Shown here: piece by piece, positions 5,001 through 6,043 of the stretch
Position numbering within the stretch: position 1 is the first letter of the stretch
Layout of the letters: each line of letters opens with the position of its first letter
Source: JBEVMS01 sp040508515
Lineage (GTDB): Bacteria; Pseudomonadota; Gammaproteobacteria; Xanthomonadales; Rhodanobacteraceae
DNA length: 6,043 nt
NCBI GenBank assembly: GCA_040508515.1
Contig: JBEVMS010000005.1
Span: 1 to 6,043 of the forward strand
Direction: 5' to 3'
Position numbers and translations under genes: made by a program
Notes under the pieces: generated by a model
Told to the model about the DNA's origin: nothing
Databases searched by the model: none
The model's input: the letters and a program-made list of their open reading frames with translations, nothing else

Positions 5001-6043
5001 TCAAGCAACACCGGCCGCCCACCCCGCAGCGCGCTCAGGTCGATAACTCCAACCCAGCCACCAAGCCACAGCCAGGGCCGCACCCGCCGCCACGAACGGC
5101 AGCCCAAACGCATGCGTCCAGGGTCGCCCGGATTGCTCCGCAAGCGCCAGCAGCGCGCCGGCGGGCAACGGCGCCAACACGCCGGCGGCACTGCGCAACG
5201 CGGCCAGTGCGCCCATCAGTTCACCCTGCGCCGCCGCGTCGACCTGGCGCGACAACCCCGATTGCAAAAGCGGCACGCCCGCCGCGCAAGGCAGCGCCAG
5301 CAGCATCACCGCGAACATCATCCAGCCCTGCGGCGCCCAGGCGTAAAGACACTGGCTGAGTACCGCCAACACCAGCGCCAGCCGCAGCAAGCCGGTTTCG
5401 CCCCAGCGCGCCGTGGCACGCGACAGCAACGCGCCTTGCATCACGCCAGCCAGTAGCCCCGCGAAGCACAGCGAGACGCCGGTCATCGCCGGCCCCCAAC
5501 CAAAGCGTCGGCCGGTGGAGATCACCCAACTGGCCTGCACCAGCATCTGCGCCAGCTGGGCCAGGGCGAACACCGCCAGCGGGCGACGCAACAGCTGCTG
5601 GCGCCACAATCGCCGCAGCGGCTGCCAGGGCAATAGCCGCGCCAGTTCCAGCGGCTCCTGCCGCCGCTGCGGCAGCGACTCGGGCAGTGCGCGCCAGCCG
5701 TAGCAGAGATTGATCAGGCACAACGCCGCCGCGGTCAGAAAGGGCAGCTGCCGATGCCATAACCCCAGCAAACCACCGAGCAGCGGACCGAACACCAGCC
5801 CCAATCCGAACATCGCCGCCAGCGCGCCCATCGCCCGGGTGCGCTGCGCCGTTGCGGTGACATCCGCCACGTAGGCCGCCGCCACCGCGCCACCACTGGC
5901 GGCCAGGCCACCCAGCACGCGCAACAGCAGAAGCCATCCAAGGCTGGGTGCGAATGGCATCAGCGCGAAATCCAGCCCCAGTCCGGCCATCCCCAGCAAC
6001 AGCAGCGGGCGGCGTCCGTAGCGATCACTCAGCGCGCCCATCA
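5001..6043 (-). CDS. MFS transporter, Tet (TCR/TetA-like) family, 5' partial
   Basis: An inner-membrane drug:H+ antiporter-type protein of the major facilitator superfamily; 346 residues counted from Met at 6041, with roughly 60 N-terminal residues (TM1-2) beyond the window edge. Numbering from that Met, motif A of the 2-3 loop, GALSDRYGRR, is at 2-11, so this Met is internal and not the start. About ten hydrophobic segments follow, consistent with TM3-12, with a basic central loop at about 120-155. Against TetA(B) from memory, Asp66, Arg70 and Asp84 match Asp6, Arg10 and Asp24, and LSRQVDAAAQGELMG (263-277) matches the 9-10 region of TetA. His257 and Asp285, important for tetracycline/H+ exchange, align with Ala198 and Ala226. 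The family is therefore clear but tetracycline as substrate is unlikely. The gene ends 86 bp before orn and has no evident link to it in function. Confidence 0.93.
   Translation of the reverse strand, partial: MGALSDRYGRRPLLLLGMAGLGLDFALMPFAPSLGWLLLLRVLGGLAASGGAVAAAYVADVTATAQRTRAMGALAAMFGLGLVFGPLLGGLLGLWHRQLPFLTAAALCLINLCYGWRALPESLPQRRQEPLELARLLPWQPLRRLWRQQLLRRPLAVFALAQLAQMLVQASWVISTGRRFGWGPAMTGVSLCFAGLLAGVMQGALLSRATARWGETGLLRLALVLAVLSQCLYAWAPQGWMMFAVMLLALPCAAGVPLLQSGLSRQVDAAAQGELMGALAALRSAAGVLAPLPAGALLALAEQSGRPWTHAFGLPFVAAGAALAVAWWLGWSYRPERAAGWAAGVA

Noticed and set aside
6039..6041. Met at 6041 as the start of the MFS transporter
   Set aside because: It lies immediately before motif A of the TM2-TM3 loop, so two transmembrane helices would be missing; the gene simply runs off the window.
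5001..6043. Acquired tetracycline resistance determinant
   Set aside because: No mobile element, no adjacent tetR-type gene within the window, composition like its neighbours, and two key TetA residues are replaced.

Overview
The window is an ordinary, gene-dense stretch of a GC-rich (low-to-mid 60s % by eye) gammaproteobacterial chromosome. Protein flavour points to the xanthomonad side (Xanthomonadaceae/Rhodanobacteraceae, Dyella/Rhodanobacter-like). The main hints are the Orn sequence (DSWNRNQHHRSGLW region), the orn-folP-glmM order and the GC-rich codon use. This placement rests on recognition without any database search and should be held at moderate confidence. I see no tRNA or rRNA gene, insertion sequence, CRISPR array, integrase or other sign of a mobile element.

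Layout from left to right. (1) A plus-strand short-chain dehydrogenase (SDR), cut at its 5' end by the window edge, ends at 806. (2) A 123-bp gap between convergent genes (807-929) contains a possible 32-codon reading frame with a perfect Shine-Dalgarno. It is flanked by two stem-loops, each of which includes the stop codon of its gene. (3) Everything from 930 to 6043 is on the minus strand. In transcription order, right to left, it holds a Tet-family MFS transporter (5' end off the window), orn (oligoribonuclease), folP (dihydropteroate synthase), glmM (phosphoglucosamine mutase) and an isopenicillin-N-synthase-like Fe(II) oxygenase.

The core is orn-folP-glmM, with gaps of 63 and 49 bp, likely one transcription unit. 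It joins the last step of RNA decay (and pGpG removal after c-di-GMP breakdown), the sulfonamide-target step of folate synthesis, and the GlcN-6-P to GlcN-1-P step that feeds peptidoglycan and LPS. The pairing folP-glmM is widespread in gammaproteobacteria; orn takes the upstream place held by ftsH in E. coli. A candidate extended -10 promoter with an overlapping 11-bp palindrome sits just upstream of orn. The oxygenase follows glmM after 108 bp and may be read from the same transcript or its own promoter; its substrate is unknown.

I did not find a new multi-gene system. The items most worth a second look are modest. The Tet-like transporter has Ala at the positions of two residues needed for tetracycline transport in TetA(B). 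The SDR lacks the Asn of the usual catalytic tetrad. The oxygenase is complete but has no pathway partner. The convergent junction has stop-spanning hairpins and a possible small protein. After the orn stop, an Ala-rich frame stays open for 15 codons and folds into a GC-rich hairpin.
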